Shown here one piece after another: positions 44,690 to 55,415 of a stretch of DNA of 64,000 nucleotides. The notes beneath the pieces were generated by a model. The model saw only the letters and a program-made list of their open reading frames with translations, was not told the origin of the DNA and made no database searches. The stretch is from NCBI GenBank assembly GCA_016271365.2, contig CM057451.1, positions 364,767,501 to 364,831,500 of the forward strand. The letters run 5' to 3'. The stretch's first letter is position 1; each line of letters begins with the position of its first letter. The stretch comes from Neoceratodus forsteri. Lineage: Eukaryota > Chordata > Ceratodontiformes > Ceratodontidae. The position numbers and the translations under genes were made by a program.

Positions 44690-45880
44690 TATTTTGAGTC
44701 AGCCTATTGCATAAAGATATTTAAATATATTATGCTGACACAGTAGCAACAGTATAGTTAGGGTTGAGTACGGTGTTTAATGTTAAACCCCAATGTTTGC
44801 ATGTCAATAACTTTAGCAGATTTCTGCAAAGTAGCAGAACATTAGGCATGTGTGGTCTGGCTGGTAGGATCTTAAGATGTGAAAAGTTTTGTGACAGCAT
44901 CTTGTGCATTTTCTGAGATATAGAATGTCTGTTTTTAATGAATTGTAATGTTTTTTCTTAAACTTAATACTTTTTTTTGCGCTCACACACAGCCTAAATG
45001 GTATGGAACTGTTTTCTGAATTTTTAAGGTAGAAGTGGCCTGTGCCAAGGTAGTGTCCTTCGAAGGTTTTGTGAAAGAATATAAATCAGTTCCAGAGTTG
45101 TAAGGATTTAGTTGTTTTTTTTTTTGAGCATGCTCAGTAATATTTTTGGATAAGCCTCTGATACAAACCATAAAATTTGGTTTGTGAGAGCATTTTTAGT
45201 TTGCATCACTAAGTTGTCATGAAACAAAAAGAGCTCTCACAACCAAAACAAAAAAATTTTGGTTCATGTCTGCCATCTTTTTTTTTTTAATTAAAAAACA
45301 TGGAAAATACCTAAAAATTATGTTTTTTAAAAAAGCAAACACCTAAACATAGCTAAACAGGACGGATGTCCAAAAATACCTTTTTCTTGTGCATCTTGTG
45401 CATTTTCTGAGATATAGAATGTCTGTTTTTAATGAATTGTAATGTTTTTCTTAAACTTAATACATTTTTTTTGCTCTCACACACAGCCTAAATGGTATGG
45501 AACTGTTTTCTGAATTTTTAAGGTAGAAGTGGCCTGTGCCAAGGTAGTGTCCTTCGAAGGTTTTGTGAAAGAATATAAATCAGTTCCAGAGTTGTAAGGA
45601 TTTAGTTGTTTTTTTTGAGCATGCTCAGTAATATTTTTTGGATAAGCCTCTGATACAAACCATAAAAGTTCGGTTTGTGAGAGCATTTTTAGTTTGCATC
45701 ACTAAGTTGTCATGAAACAAAAAGAGCTCTCACAACCAAAACAAAAAAATTTTGGTTCATGTCTGCCATCTTTTTTTTTTAATTAAAAAACATGGAAAAT
45801 ACCTAAAAATTATGTTTTTAAAAAAAGCAAACACCTAAACATAGCTAAACAGGACCGATGTCCAAAAATACCTTTTTCTG
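44690..45880 (+). repeat. Repeat family Y, copy 1, with an internal ~494-bp tandem duplication
   Basis: 44898-45391 is followed directly by a nearly identical unit at 45392-45879, with very few differences plus poly-T length changes. The region also matches, inverted, 59890-60690: the shared blocks are TAGTTAGGGTTGAGTA, TTTAATGTTAAACCCC, GAGCATGCTCAG, and CAGAGTTGTAAGGATT against its counterpart. Short frames inside (minus strand, about 62-69 residues) are duplicated only because the DNA is. The class is unknown, possibly a non-autonomous DNA transposon. Confidence 0.82.
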
Positions 45881-46016
45881 GGTATCCCACAAGCAGCCTT
45901 AGCCAGTAGTGAAGGAACCATGTTCTCTGTATATGAACAGCTGGACTTTGTTCACTGCTGCTGCCGCAGATGAAGATGTGCTGCCAGTTTTAGTGCTAGC
46001 AGTGAGCCAGTAGTCA

Positions 46017-46062
46017 TCTGTCTGTCTGTCTGGCTAGCTAGCTAGCTATCTATCTATCTATC
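46017..46062. repeat. Compound microsatellite (TCTG)(GCTA)(TCTA)
   Basis: Three tetranucleotide arrays run in series: about four TCTG, four GCTA and four TCTA units. A related, longer (GATA)/(GACA) array lies beside the second copy of repeat family Y at 60703-60770. Confidence 0.9.
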
Positions 46063-48287
46063 CTCAAAATGGACCAGGTAAACAGAAAATGGACCAGAAT
46101 TAAGCAACAGAATATTGTGATTGGGACCTTAAACCATTTCTGAAAAAGAGATAGTCAGAATATTGTGAAATGAGCTAAATTCTATCACATTACTCATCTC
46201 TTCCTTTCTCTGATTCTTTCAGTTTCAACATGGCAACTGTACGTCTTGGATTTGTGGATCTCCCATACCCAAAACCTGGAAAAATGAAGCACAGGGGTGA
46301 TTACATCTCTTTTACAGGATGATACCATCCATTACCTAAGATATATGCATTGTCTGTCTTTCAATTCTTTGTGCCTAGAATCACCAATTTCAATAATACC
46401 AACATTAGAACGACTTAATCAAACTGCTGTAAAAAAATAATAGTTCTCATTTCATGTCTGTAAATTTCCTGTATATAAATGCATTACAGTAAAGTTTAAA
46501 AGGGAGGAGCACCTAAATTAAACACTGTAGCAACATTGATAAATATTTGAAAATTTACATGTGGAATTTAGTTGCTTTGTGAAATATAGTACAGCTTGTC
46601 CCCACCTAGACACATTATTTACCATCAGATTTTTGATTTCGTTATTATTTTGCATTAAATTTGAGAAACCTTTTTTTATTTTGTATGAAAAACTATCAAG
46701 GATTATTACATGTATACACAAGTTTGAATCCTCCCAGAGCCACCCGTATTGATGTGATGCTAAAAATAGTTTTGCCTGTAGGAGGATTTTATGATGTCAC
46801 AGTGTATTAGTATAAAAGGAGGATCTTAGCTACTCTGGCTCCACCCCCAATGAAGACTCTGGTTGAAGAGCTGGAGTAATGGAGAAGTGCTTGTTTTTGA
46901 ACCGCTCACACTGCACCTTGGATAAAATTAAATAACTTGATGCTTGAAAGTTGTATAAAGCCTTCCAGATTTTTTTCATCTAAGTGGTCAGCTCATGAGT
47001 GCTGGGATTTTGGAACTGCAGGGTATATGCAGTGGGGGTTGAGGGGAATTGCCTGAGGGTGGTTAAGCATACAGCAACTTGTAATTGTCTAGCACCCACT
47101 TTCTCCACAGTGTCTAGGCAGGCCTGTGTGGCAAAATAAAGCACTATCAATTGTTTGCATTTCTGTGTATGCCCTCAGTATGTGCATCCTGACTGAGTTA
47201 TTATTTGATAAAGGTAACAGCTGTTGGTGGTGCCCAGGGGTGGTCTTGTCCAGTGTGGGGAGGCTGGTAGGTACTGCATCCCAGAGGGCAGTACTGCACA
47301 CATCTGGCCCACTTATTCACTCTGAGTGGAGGCACCACACAATTTATTAATTTGGGACAAACCTCCCTACTACAGGAGAACAAATGAACCCAACCCTGTC
47401 AACCAGGTGAGCCATGCTACAGCTACTAGGCAGGGGTGTGAACCCCGAGTTGCCACGGCTAACCACATAAGGGTCACACAAAAATATATAAATTTTTCAC
47501 TTCTTGAAATTCTCTAAAAGCTAAATAATAAAAAGGAGCTCTGAAGGAATTAGATTGCTTTGCTGTACCCCTCTGGAGGATCTGTTTGAACCTGATCATT
47601 GGACCCTTCCACATGTACAGCTCCATTTATGTCAAAAAGTTATACAAACTGGGAAGCCATTGACAGACCGTTTCAGTACTTTGTATGGACAAAGATGCAG
47701 TCTGCAGTTCTCTTTACTCAATTGCTTTGTGAGTCTTGTGACCTAGCAGCAATTTCCTTTTTGGGGTGTGTGTGGGTTGTAACTGCTTTATTTCTAGCCA
47801 TTTTTTCTTACTGTTTTTCTATTTTTGGGTATTATCACTAGGGTGATGAACTCACTTTGCTACATAGGTCCAGCCTGTATCTTTTTTTTTTTTAATTCAG
47901 CAATTTTTCCAATCACAGAAAGGTAAGTATGTCCTTTTTTTTTGGGGGGGGGAGGGTAATTCTGAAATGTTTTTCAGATGTCAGACTGTTTTCTGTTCCT
48001 GTTGCTCTAACTTCAGGTAATTTTTCAGCAGCTGTCTGTTGCAATGTTGTCTAAGCAGAGAAGATGGCGATGGCTTGATGGCTGGAGCAAGAGACAGCAG
48101 CACAGGACAGGAGACCTGTGAAGACAAGAAGAGTTTATTTAGACTCTACTTAAATAAGAATCCACTATAGTGGTGGCCGCACAGTATAGCCTTGTGGATT
48201 CCCTGTCAAAGAAAAATGATTTTGCCTCCCTCAGTCACTGTGGTAGCCACCCCCAATATCACTGTTGTCGACTCCACGTCCTATTAT
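46063..48287. other. 2.2 kb without recognisable gene or classified repeat
   Basis: Short frames on both strands have no recognisable domain. There are homopolymer runs near 47881-47893 (T) and 47937-47952 (T then G). GGGTTCACACCCC on the minus strand near 47433-47446 resembles a pol III box B, but without a properly placed box A. A stretch at 48060-48190 has no partner. This may be decayed transposon or unique intergenic DNA. Confidence 0.35.
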
Positions 48288-50685
48288 GCATAAAAACATA
48301 TAAATCTGATGGCAGAAAAGGACCGCTTGGCCCATGCAGTCTGCCTCTATCCCATCCATATAGGTAGTCCTAGCCCTACCTCTTTGCACTGCACCCCTGC
48401 ACACCTCCCATGATGGAGACTCTAATCCCTTCTTTTCTTTCAGGTTTATCCCATTCCCTCTTCTGGTTATTCACATGTATTTATCCAATGACCTCTTAAA
48501 CTCACCTACTGTTTTGGCCCCAACCATCTCTTCCAGCAGTTTGTTCCAGGGGGCCACCACCCTCTTCGTGAAGTAATACCCTCTTCTGTTACCTCTGAAC
48601 ATTTCTCCCTCCAACTTCAAACTGTGCCTCCTAGTTTTTGGACTTTCTTTCCTCCGAAAGATGCTCCCTTCCCTCACCTTGTTAATCCTCTTTTAAATAT
48701 TTAAATGTCTCAATCATTACCCCCCCAATGTCTAGGGGATACAATTCAAGCACTTCCATCCTCTCCTCATAGGTCTTTTGTTGCATGTCATGCACCATTT
48801 TGGTCACCCTCATCTGGACTCTCTCCACCCTTTCTATAGCCTTACCTAGGTGAGGTCTCCAGAACTGGACCCCATACTCTAGGTGGGGTCTCACCATGGA
48901 CCTGTATAGGGGATTAACACTTCCCTTCTTCTGCTTGTTATACCCCTTCCTATGCACGCCAGCATTCTGGTTGCTTTTCCTACCACTTTATTGCACTGGT
49001 TTTCTTCCTTTAGGTTGTCTGAAATTATAATCCACAGATCCCTCTCCTGCACTATTATCAAAACCTCCTCCCTCCCCAGTGTGTATGTGACCTTTGTTTT
49101 TTTGTGCCCTGTGTGCATTATTCTGCACTTCTTTGCATTAAGTCCTAATTACCAATGTTCTGACCACCCCTTCAGTTTTATTAGGTCCTCCCTCATTGTT
49201 TTTTTGTTTTTTTTTATTTTACGAACATACAAAATTTGCCAGCAGATAAAGGCCTAGAGGTCTATCAAGTCTGCTCGAATGTGCAGCTAGCACCCCTTAT
49301 TCTGAAGCTGCCCCTTCCTTCCACCCTTCTCCTTCATTGACCCTCCCCCTTGTCCTGTCTCATCCCCTTTTGAAGCAGTCCACTGTTCTACTGGATACCA
49401 CTTCTGCAGGTAAAACATTCCACCCAGCCACCACCCTCTCTGTAAAAAAGTGGATGGACCTCAATACTGACCTCCCAGGGCACCCCACTTGTCACCCTTT
49501 CCTCCCCAGAGTGCTCCCCATTTACTACCACCCTTTGGCATCTGTCACTAAGCCAGCTCTCCGCCATTTGGTTATTTTCAGCCCCACCCCTAAACTGCCC
49601 AACTTGTTCACCAGCCTCTTGTGAGGGATGGTGTCAAATGCCTTGTTGAAGTCCAGATAGGCTATGTCCACTGCCCCTCCCTGATCAACCACCCTCGTCA
49701 CCCATTTGAAAAATTCAATCAGTTTTGTCTGGTATGACCTCCCCTCTGTGAACCTGTGCTGCCTGTCATCTTGGAGACAGCTGGCTGCAAGGTAGTTGAC
49801 AATTCCTTCCTTCCTTTAGGAGTGCCTCCATAATCTTACCTACCACTGAGGTAGGGCTCACCAGACGATAATTTCCCACCTCCTCCCTGCTGCCGCTCTT
49901 GTGTAGCAGCACCACATCTGCCCTTTTCCAGTCCCATGGAACCCTCCCTATGTCTAGTGACAGATTAAACAGTCTTGTCAATGCTGCTGCCAGTTCCTCC
50001 CTAAGCGCCCGGAGCACCCTTGGATGTAGAGCATCCAGGCCCATTGCCTTATCTACCCTCAGCTTTCCTAGTTCCTCTCATACACTGCCCTCTTTGAATG
50101 GGTTAGAGTCCACCCCCCTGCTCTCCGTGCCCCTACCCCGCAGCTGTGGTCTCTTGAATTCTATTTCCATCATGAAAACTGAACAGAAGTACCTGTTCAG
50201 CAAGTCCACCTTTTCTAAGTATCCCTCTACTAGAACTCCCCCCTTCCCTTTAAGTCTCACAATCCCCTGTTTACATTTCTTCCTCTTGCTGACATATCTG
50301 TAGAATGTTTTCTCTCTCCTTTTGGCCTCCCTCCCTCCCTATCCTCTCCTCTGTGTCTGCCTTTGCCCTCCTAATTGTCTGCTCTGCTACCCTCAGCTTC
50401 TCTCTGTATACAGCTCTATCCTCCTTCCCCTGTGTTCTTTTATATGTCCTGAATGCTTTCTTCCTTTCACTTATTTCCCTTACCATCTCTCTGGTGAACC
50501 AGAGTGGCCGCCTTCTTCTTTTGTTTTTGCCTACCTTCCTAATGCAATGATCAGTGGCTCTCAAAATTCCCCCCTTTATTACACCCCACATTTCTTCCAT
50601 GTCCTCTTGCTTTTCCCTGCCTTCCATAGCCCCCCTGAAGATCTCTGTCATTGTCAAAGTGCATAACTCCATGCTGTGAAGGAAG
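48288..50685 (-). pseudogene. CR1-type LINE, minus strand, RT core missing
   Basis: Read on the minus strand: the endonuclease-RT linker (RPLWFTREMVREISERKKAF) is at 50560-50440, and MGLDALHPRVLRALREELA opens the RT at 50044. NYRLVSPTSVVGKIMEALLK follows at about 49870-49800, then a damaged AYLDF.KAFDT..HKRLVNKLG stretch near 49670-49600. Block 4 (SGVPWE) is at about 49475. Then 270 bases of a different CR1 3' end intervene. Coding resumes past the catalytic box with KCRIMHTGHKKTKVTYTLG and ACIGRGITSRRREVL at 49118-48891, the C-terminus at 48677-48471, and a 3' tail to 48288. The FADD motif and about 100 residues are absent. Confidence 0.85.
49205..49470 (-). mobile_element. Second CR1 3' end replacing the RT core of the CR1
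   Basis: On the minus strand: GGTGGTGGCTGGGTGGAATG, TGATAGACCTCTAGGCCTTT, then ATCTGCTGGCAAATTTTGTATGTTC, ending in an A-rich tail (T/TTTTATTTT on plus at 49200-49220). This is a CR1 3' UTR and tail of another subfamily. Insertion here coincides with loss of the host CR1's catalytic region. Confidence 0.78.
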
Positions 50686-50689
50686 GTCA

Positions 50690-52124
50690 GCACACTGTTG
50701 AACAGGCATAAAAAGCCCGAAGTTGCAAACAATTGCTTTTTTATTGTACTCAAAGCACAATCACAAGTATGAAGCACGAAGCACAAGCCAATTTACACAG
50801 AAATCCAGCCATATTGCTTAGAATGCTGGTTACTTGACACATGAAGAAAATACATTCATAGTACTTTTCAAGATGCACATAGAGAGACTCAGTTTCCAAA
50901 AGAAGTAAGAGAGTTAGCTCATCCAGTAAGTCAGGATTTCTTGTTGATGTGATGTGGTCAAGAAACATACCACAGTCCCTGCTACGGGCTGAGATAAATT
51001 CAAGAGGTAAAAAAAATGAAACTCAGACAACCTCACTTTGTGAGTACTTCTCTAGTCCTATTGTAGCCTTGCTATGCAACACTATTCAGCCTGACAAACA
51101 AACCATGGTGGCCATAGAATGTCTCTTCCTGTAGGAGTAGGAGTAGGAGTCACGGCTCCTCCACCAGCAGTGAGGATAAGGACTGTGAACAACAGTGAAC
51201 GTGATTTACCATCACAGCAGACAAAGATAGTCCTTGCTGGGGCTGAGGTCTTGCTGCCTTGATGAGCTGGCTGGCTGGAGGGTCAGCTTGAGTATTCCCT
51301 GGTCATCCAGTTCTAGACTTGATACTGCTGCAGTAGAGTTGTGATGCTACCATCCCCAGTATCGATTCGGATTGTCTGCAAAGTGTTTTAGATGCTCCAC
51401 AATATGGGGGTTGTTCAATTTCAAATCCAATAGATGTTATCTCAGAGTGAACATTGCATCCAGTTATATGAGTTTTTAACTGAGTGAGTAACTGTAACTT
51501 GTACCATAGGATCAAGCCAAAAAATATTCCCTAGAGTCAGGACCATTTTTGCATCAGTGTGGAGGTGGTGGTCCATGCTGTTTGTGGCTATATAGAACAC
51601 AAGCAGGCTTGAGGAGGAAGAGGAGAAGGAGGAGGCAGTGCTTTGTCTTAATGGCTGGAGCAGGCATGCTTTGCCTAGCTGGTAAAATGGCATTTTTATG
51701 TTACATCAATGTGGAGGTGAAGGCCATGCGGTTTGTGGCTGTGTAGGACACAAGCAGCACAGAGGAGGAGGGGGTGGTGCAGAGTTTTGTTGGCTGGAGC
51801 AGGCATTGTCTCTGGACATCACATTCAGGCAGTAGAGGAAGGTAATCGATTAGGCACAAAGAAAAAGTATCACAATTGGGGATGTGGACCAGTAAAATGA
51901 ATGAAAATAACAGAACTGTGAATCATACAGTAAAGGATTATACTGAGGGGAAAGTGGGGAAACAACAAATCTTGTTTTAGTCTTCAACCTCATTGAGGAA
52001 GCAGCCTTCACATTCTTCTAGACTGGAGTTGTCACTAGATGGGAATTCTCTCTCCATTACTTCTCCATCCACTTTGGTGGTACAAGACAATTTCCTAGTG
52101 CCGACAACACCTTGCTGTTCATCT
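50690..52124 (-). other. Probable non-coding flank of the hAT remnant, with a local tandem duplication
   Basis: No domain is recognisable. 51549-51675 and 51703-51812 are diverged tandem copies: GTGGAGGTGGTGGTCCATGC and GTGGAGGTGAAGGCCATGCG each open a unit with GTTTGTGGCT and ACACAAGCAG, and each closes with GGCTGGAGCAGGCAT. The region lies downstream of the minus-strand hAT coding remnant and could be its 3' part. That is inference. Confidence 0.45.
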
Positions 52125-53960
52125 TCACCGCAAGCACCACAGTCGTGGTAAGAACAGGGACATGATTGTCACGTGTGGAATGTGACCCTCATTAATTTTA
52201 ATACATGTTAGCATACCAACATTTTTTAGTGACAAATTGGTGTGCCTGTCTCGCACAATGGCACCAGCTGAACTGAATACGCGTTTCACACTGACACTTG
52301 AGGGTGGGCAGCTAAAGTATTTCATTGCAACTGAGGTCAGTGCTGGCCACTCAGTGAACTTGCTGCTGCAGTATAGCAAGGGCTCATTGGCAATGGTAAG
52401 ATGCCTCGTGTCTGACAAATATGCATCTACCGTGCGTTGGGCTGCTCACAGTCCTGCTGTCTCATCAGCCTCCTTCTTCCCTCCTCCTCCTCCTTTTCTT
52501 CCATGTCTGCAACTCCCACCTGACTTAAAACATCCCAAATTGGATTTGTCATTTTCTCTTTTAAGTTGCATGATTCCTCAGCCCATTTCCCATGTGAGGA
52601 GGTGGTAGCAACACCCGGTCTCTGTGGAGTTTCATGTTGTGCTTTAGATGCATGTGTCTTTAGCATCTGTGCTCCACGTACTCTTCTTATCAGAAGATCG
52701 GTCAACTTTTGGACCTGCTGACTCCCACCTTCAATTATTGATGCCAGCCCACGTTAATCGCATGGGTGAATCATAGTGACAATCCCAAAATCTTTAGACT
52801 GCAGAATACTGGAAATATGTGTATTCGAGTCTAAGATGTGAAGCATGTGTTCCATTAAGGCACAACTTCCACTATCATCACCTGCCTCCAACAATTGTTG
52901 CACATTCATCAGTGTCTGTCTCAGCACATGTAGTAGTGGAATGGCTTGACTGATACAGGCAGTGTCCCCACTCATTGCCTGTGTTGCATGTCTGAATGGC
53001 CTAAGAATCATGATTAGGCCATCCATTTGGTGCCACTGCTCTGTTGTCAGAGACATGGATACTCCGGCATGGTCACAGCTTGTGTGTAGTAGCAAATATT
53101 CAGATACAGCTTTATACTGCTCGTACAACTGCTCAATAATGTACAGGTTTGAGTTTCATCTGGTGACAACACCCAGCTTCATATGGTGCTGAGGCAGTTT
53201 GTTTTGAATCTGCAGCTGACAGAGATGGCCACAGGCGATTCCAGAATGGGCAAAGGGGACACAGATGTGATGGGACACAGTCAAAATGTTGTCGCTATCT
53301 GGATGACTTAGAAACTGCTGCACAACAAGATTAAGACACTGTACCGGGAATGCCACCCTGACAAACCCCCCATTACTGATGCATTTCACAACATTTTACC
53401 CAATGTTGCACTTTTCACCCTCTTCCCACCCTACCTACATTCCTTCTCCCCCCTTCCCTCTCCCTATGACTCTGGCACTTCTTATCTGTTGTCTATTTTC
53501 TCTGACAAATGTCGCTGGCTGCCTTGCTTACAATGCTACCCTTGAATTGTATTAATCTGTACTCTGTTTGCAATGTCCACATTGTTGTAATGTCTGTCTT
53601 GATGTTCCCCATCATTTGTATTTCTCTGATGTGGAACCTTTGTAAAAGAGCCTTGGCTCAAAGGTATTTGTAATCCTAGATTTGATAAATAAATAAAAAA
53701 AGTATGTTCTTGATGGAATCTGCTATTTGGGACAGGCACAGGCCATCAACCTCTGAAATCCAATATTCTCAACAAAAGAGACTGGCAAAAGATCAATTTC
53801 CAGCATTTCATCACCTGCTGCATTTCACTTGCATGCAGTAGCATGATTGGGAGGGAATTTGGAGTGACACTCAAACAAGCCATGCAGTGTAGGTTGGATC
53901 TTTCTTGGGGTTGGGCTACCAAACAGCTGGACTCATCATGGCAGCATTGTTGGGGTGCTG
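52125..53960 (-). pseudogene. hAT-superfamily transposase remnant
   Basis: On the minus strand: LLPVSFVENIGFQRLMA then QIPSRTY (53800-53710), the N-terminal catalytic region of hAT transposases. After an inserted LINE tail, the RNase H-like part continues with AFPVQCLNLVVQQFL (53355-53310), FAHSGIACGHLCQLQ, and LTTEQWHQMDGLIMILRPF at about 53055-52995. The C-terminal hAT dimerisation block EPLLYCSSKFTEWPALTSVA, then PPSSVSVKRVFSSAGAIV and LSLKNVGMLTCIK, is at 52380-52190. Several frame breaks exist. Close relatives include ZBED-like domesticated genes, but the stops argue for a dead transposon. TIRs and TSD were not located. Confidence 0.85.
53405..53703 (+). mobile_element. LINE 3' tail inserted in the hAT transposase
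   Basis: The segment ends CTTGGCTCAAAGGTATTTGT then GATAAATAAATAAAAAAA, an L2/Rex-like 3' end. hAT coding sequence is recognisable on both sides, so it is an insertion. It is 5'-truncated to about 300 bases, pyrimidine-rich at the start, with no coding content. Confidence 0.7.
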
Positions 53961-54268
53961 TTTGACTCCTGGGGAGTAATATGTGGAAGAGTGGACACAG
54001 CTGAAGGGAAGCAGGACCTACAGGATGATCTGGAAAAGCTGAGGAGGTGGTCTGGATCTGGCAGCTTGGCTTCAATGCCAAGAAATGCAAAGTTATGCAC
54101 ATTGGAGCCAAGAATCCCAGGAAGGCATACTACCTGGATGGAGTACAGGTATCTGCATCAGAGGAGGAGAAGGACCTGGGAGTGATGATCACTAATGACC
54201 CGAAGCACTCCTCGCAGTGCAAGAAAGCAGCAGCAAGGACAAGCAAGATGCTGGGATGCATAGCTGTT
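53955..54268 (+). pseudogene. LINE (CR1-like) RT C-terminal fragment
   Basis: Two frames give GRVDTAEGKQDLQDDLEKL then QLGFNAKKCKVMHIGAKNP, LDGVQVSASEEEKDLGVMIT and CKKAAARTSKMLGCI. This is the segment right after the FADD box of CR1-like RTs (compare NRVDTQGGVERM...NAKKCKVMHLG in the CR1 at 35267). One frameshift lies near 54055. The fragment is truncated at both ends. Confidence 0.85.
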
Positions 54269-54425
54269 TGAATGTTTACAGTCAATCAGAAAGCTCAATT
54301 TTTCAGACCTTTTTTATAATAGCCATTAAGGCCTTCCTATTCAAATATACATTGTCCATTAACTCCAAAGACTGACAGAGTCACAACTTGTTGAAGTGGC
54401 AGTGTTATCCTAGGGAATTGTAATG

Positions 54426-54475
<50 letters not shown>
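54426..54475. repeat. (TA)n microsatellite
   Basis: About 50 bases of TA repeats with one GT interruption. Confidence 0.9.
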
Positions 54476-54476
<1 letters not shown>

Positions 54477-54529
54477 GTCACACAACTGCATATATTGACA
54501 GAGATCTGGCTTGTTAAAGTTGAAATGTT

Positions 54530-55025
54530 GAAAAAAATGACCAAATTCTTTTTTCATATGAAGGGATTTTTTTTTGTGAGGTTGTCATTCATATGAAAAA
54601 AGAATGTAAAAAAAACGAAGTCAAAAAGAAACTGAAAAACACTGTCTAAATTCTTTTTCAGATGAAGGGATCTTTTTCATGAGACCGTGTTATTCATACA
54701 AAAAAGATTGCTTCATACCATAAATGAATGTGAAAAACAAAGTCCAAATTCTTTTAATATGACGGATCTTTTTCATGAGGTTGTGTCATACATATGAAAA
54801 GATTGCTTCATTTAGGAATGAATGTGAAAAAGAAGTCCAAATTCTTTTTTCATATGAAGGTTTTCATGAGGTTGTGTCATTCATACAAAAAAAGAATGCT
54901 TCATACGAAAAAAGAATTTGAAAAAAATGAAGTCCAAATTCTTTCTTTGTATAAAGGGAATCTTGTTTTGTATGGCCCTATTCTTTTTTCATATGGCCTT
55001 ACAGAAAAAGAAACTCAGGTCACAA
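54530..55025. repeat. Tandem/palindromic ~100-bp repeats with ATTCTTTTTTCATATGAA motif
   Basis: Units of about 100 bases recur four to five times. Each opens GTCCAAATTCTTTTTTCATATGAAGG, passes TTTTTCATGAGGTTGTGTCATTCATA and closes with the inverse TATGAAAAAAGAATG. The motif is therefore both tandem and dyad-symmetric. The same motif (AAATTCTTTTTTCGTAT) occurs at 60038-60054, beyond the L1 at 55148-59885. This indicates that the L1 inserted into this repeat, which is part of family Y copy 2. Confidence 0.8.
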
Positions 55026-55415
55026 AAAAAAGATTGTAAAATGTGTTAAAAACACATTTCCAGATGATTCCAAAAACTAACTGCAGAATCCACCTAAGGG
55101 GGTCCAGATTAGCAAGATACATGTGCTGGTGTCTCTGTGGGGTATCTTTTTTTTTATATTGCAAATTTTATTGATTTTAAAACAGACAAAAGTACGGCAG
55201 TGCAACCGTGTCAATGCACAGAAGAAAAACAAAAGTGTCAAGTCGCAAGAGACACTTAGGGAATTATACAGATATGTAAACAGAGAGATGTAGTTTCACA
55301 GTATGCTATAGCATACAATGTAAAACATCTAGAATACCAATCTGACAATCTATCCCAGCAGGCTTAGACAACAAAATAGATATGTATACCTGGCATAAGG
55401 GTAAGAGCATGTATT

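Noticed and set aside
44983..45686. Two near-identical 62-69 residue minus-strand frames
   Set aside because: They are duplicated because the DNA is tandemly duplicated; no domain or coding signature.
47430..47450. Box-B-like GGGTTCACACCCC on the minus strand
   Set aside because: No box A at the proper distance upstream; the only TGGCTCA-like word lies on the wrong side.
52237..52608. 123-residue plus-strand frame
   Set aside because: Antisense shadow of the hAT transposase remnant.
52125..53960. Domesticated ZBED-type host gene
   Set aside because: Several frameshifts and an inserted LINE tail break the frame; a dead hAT transposon is simpler.
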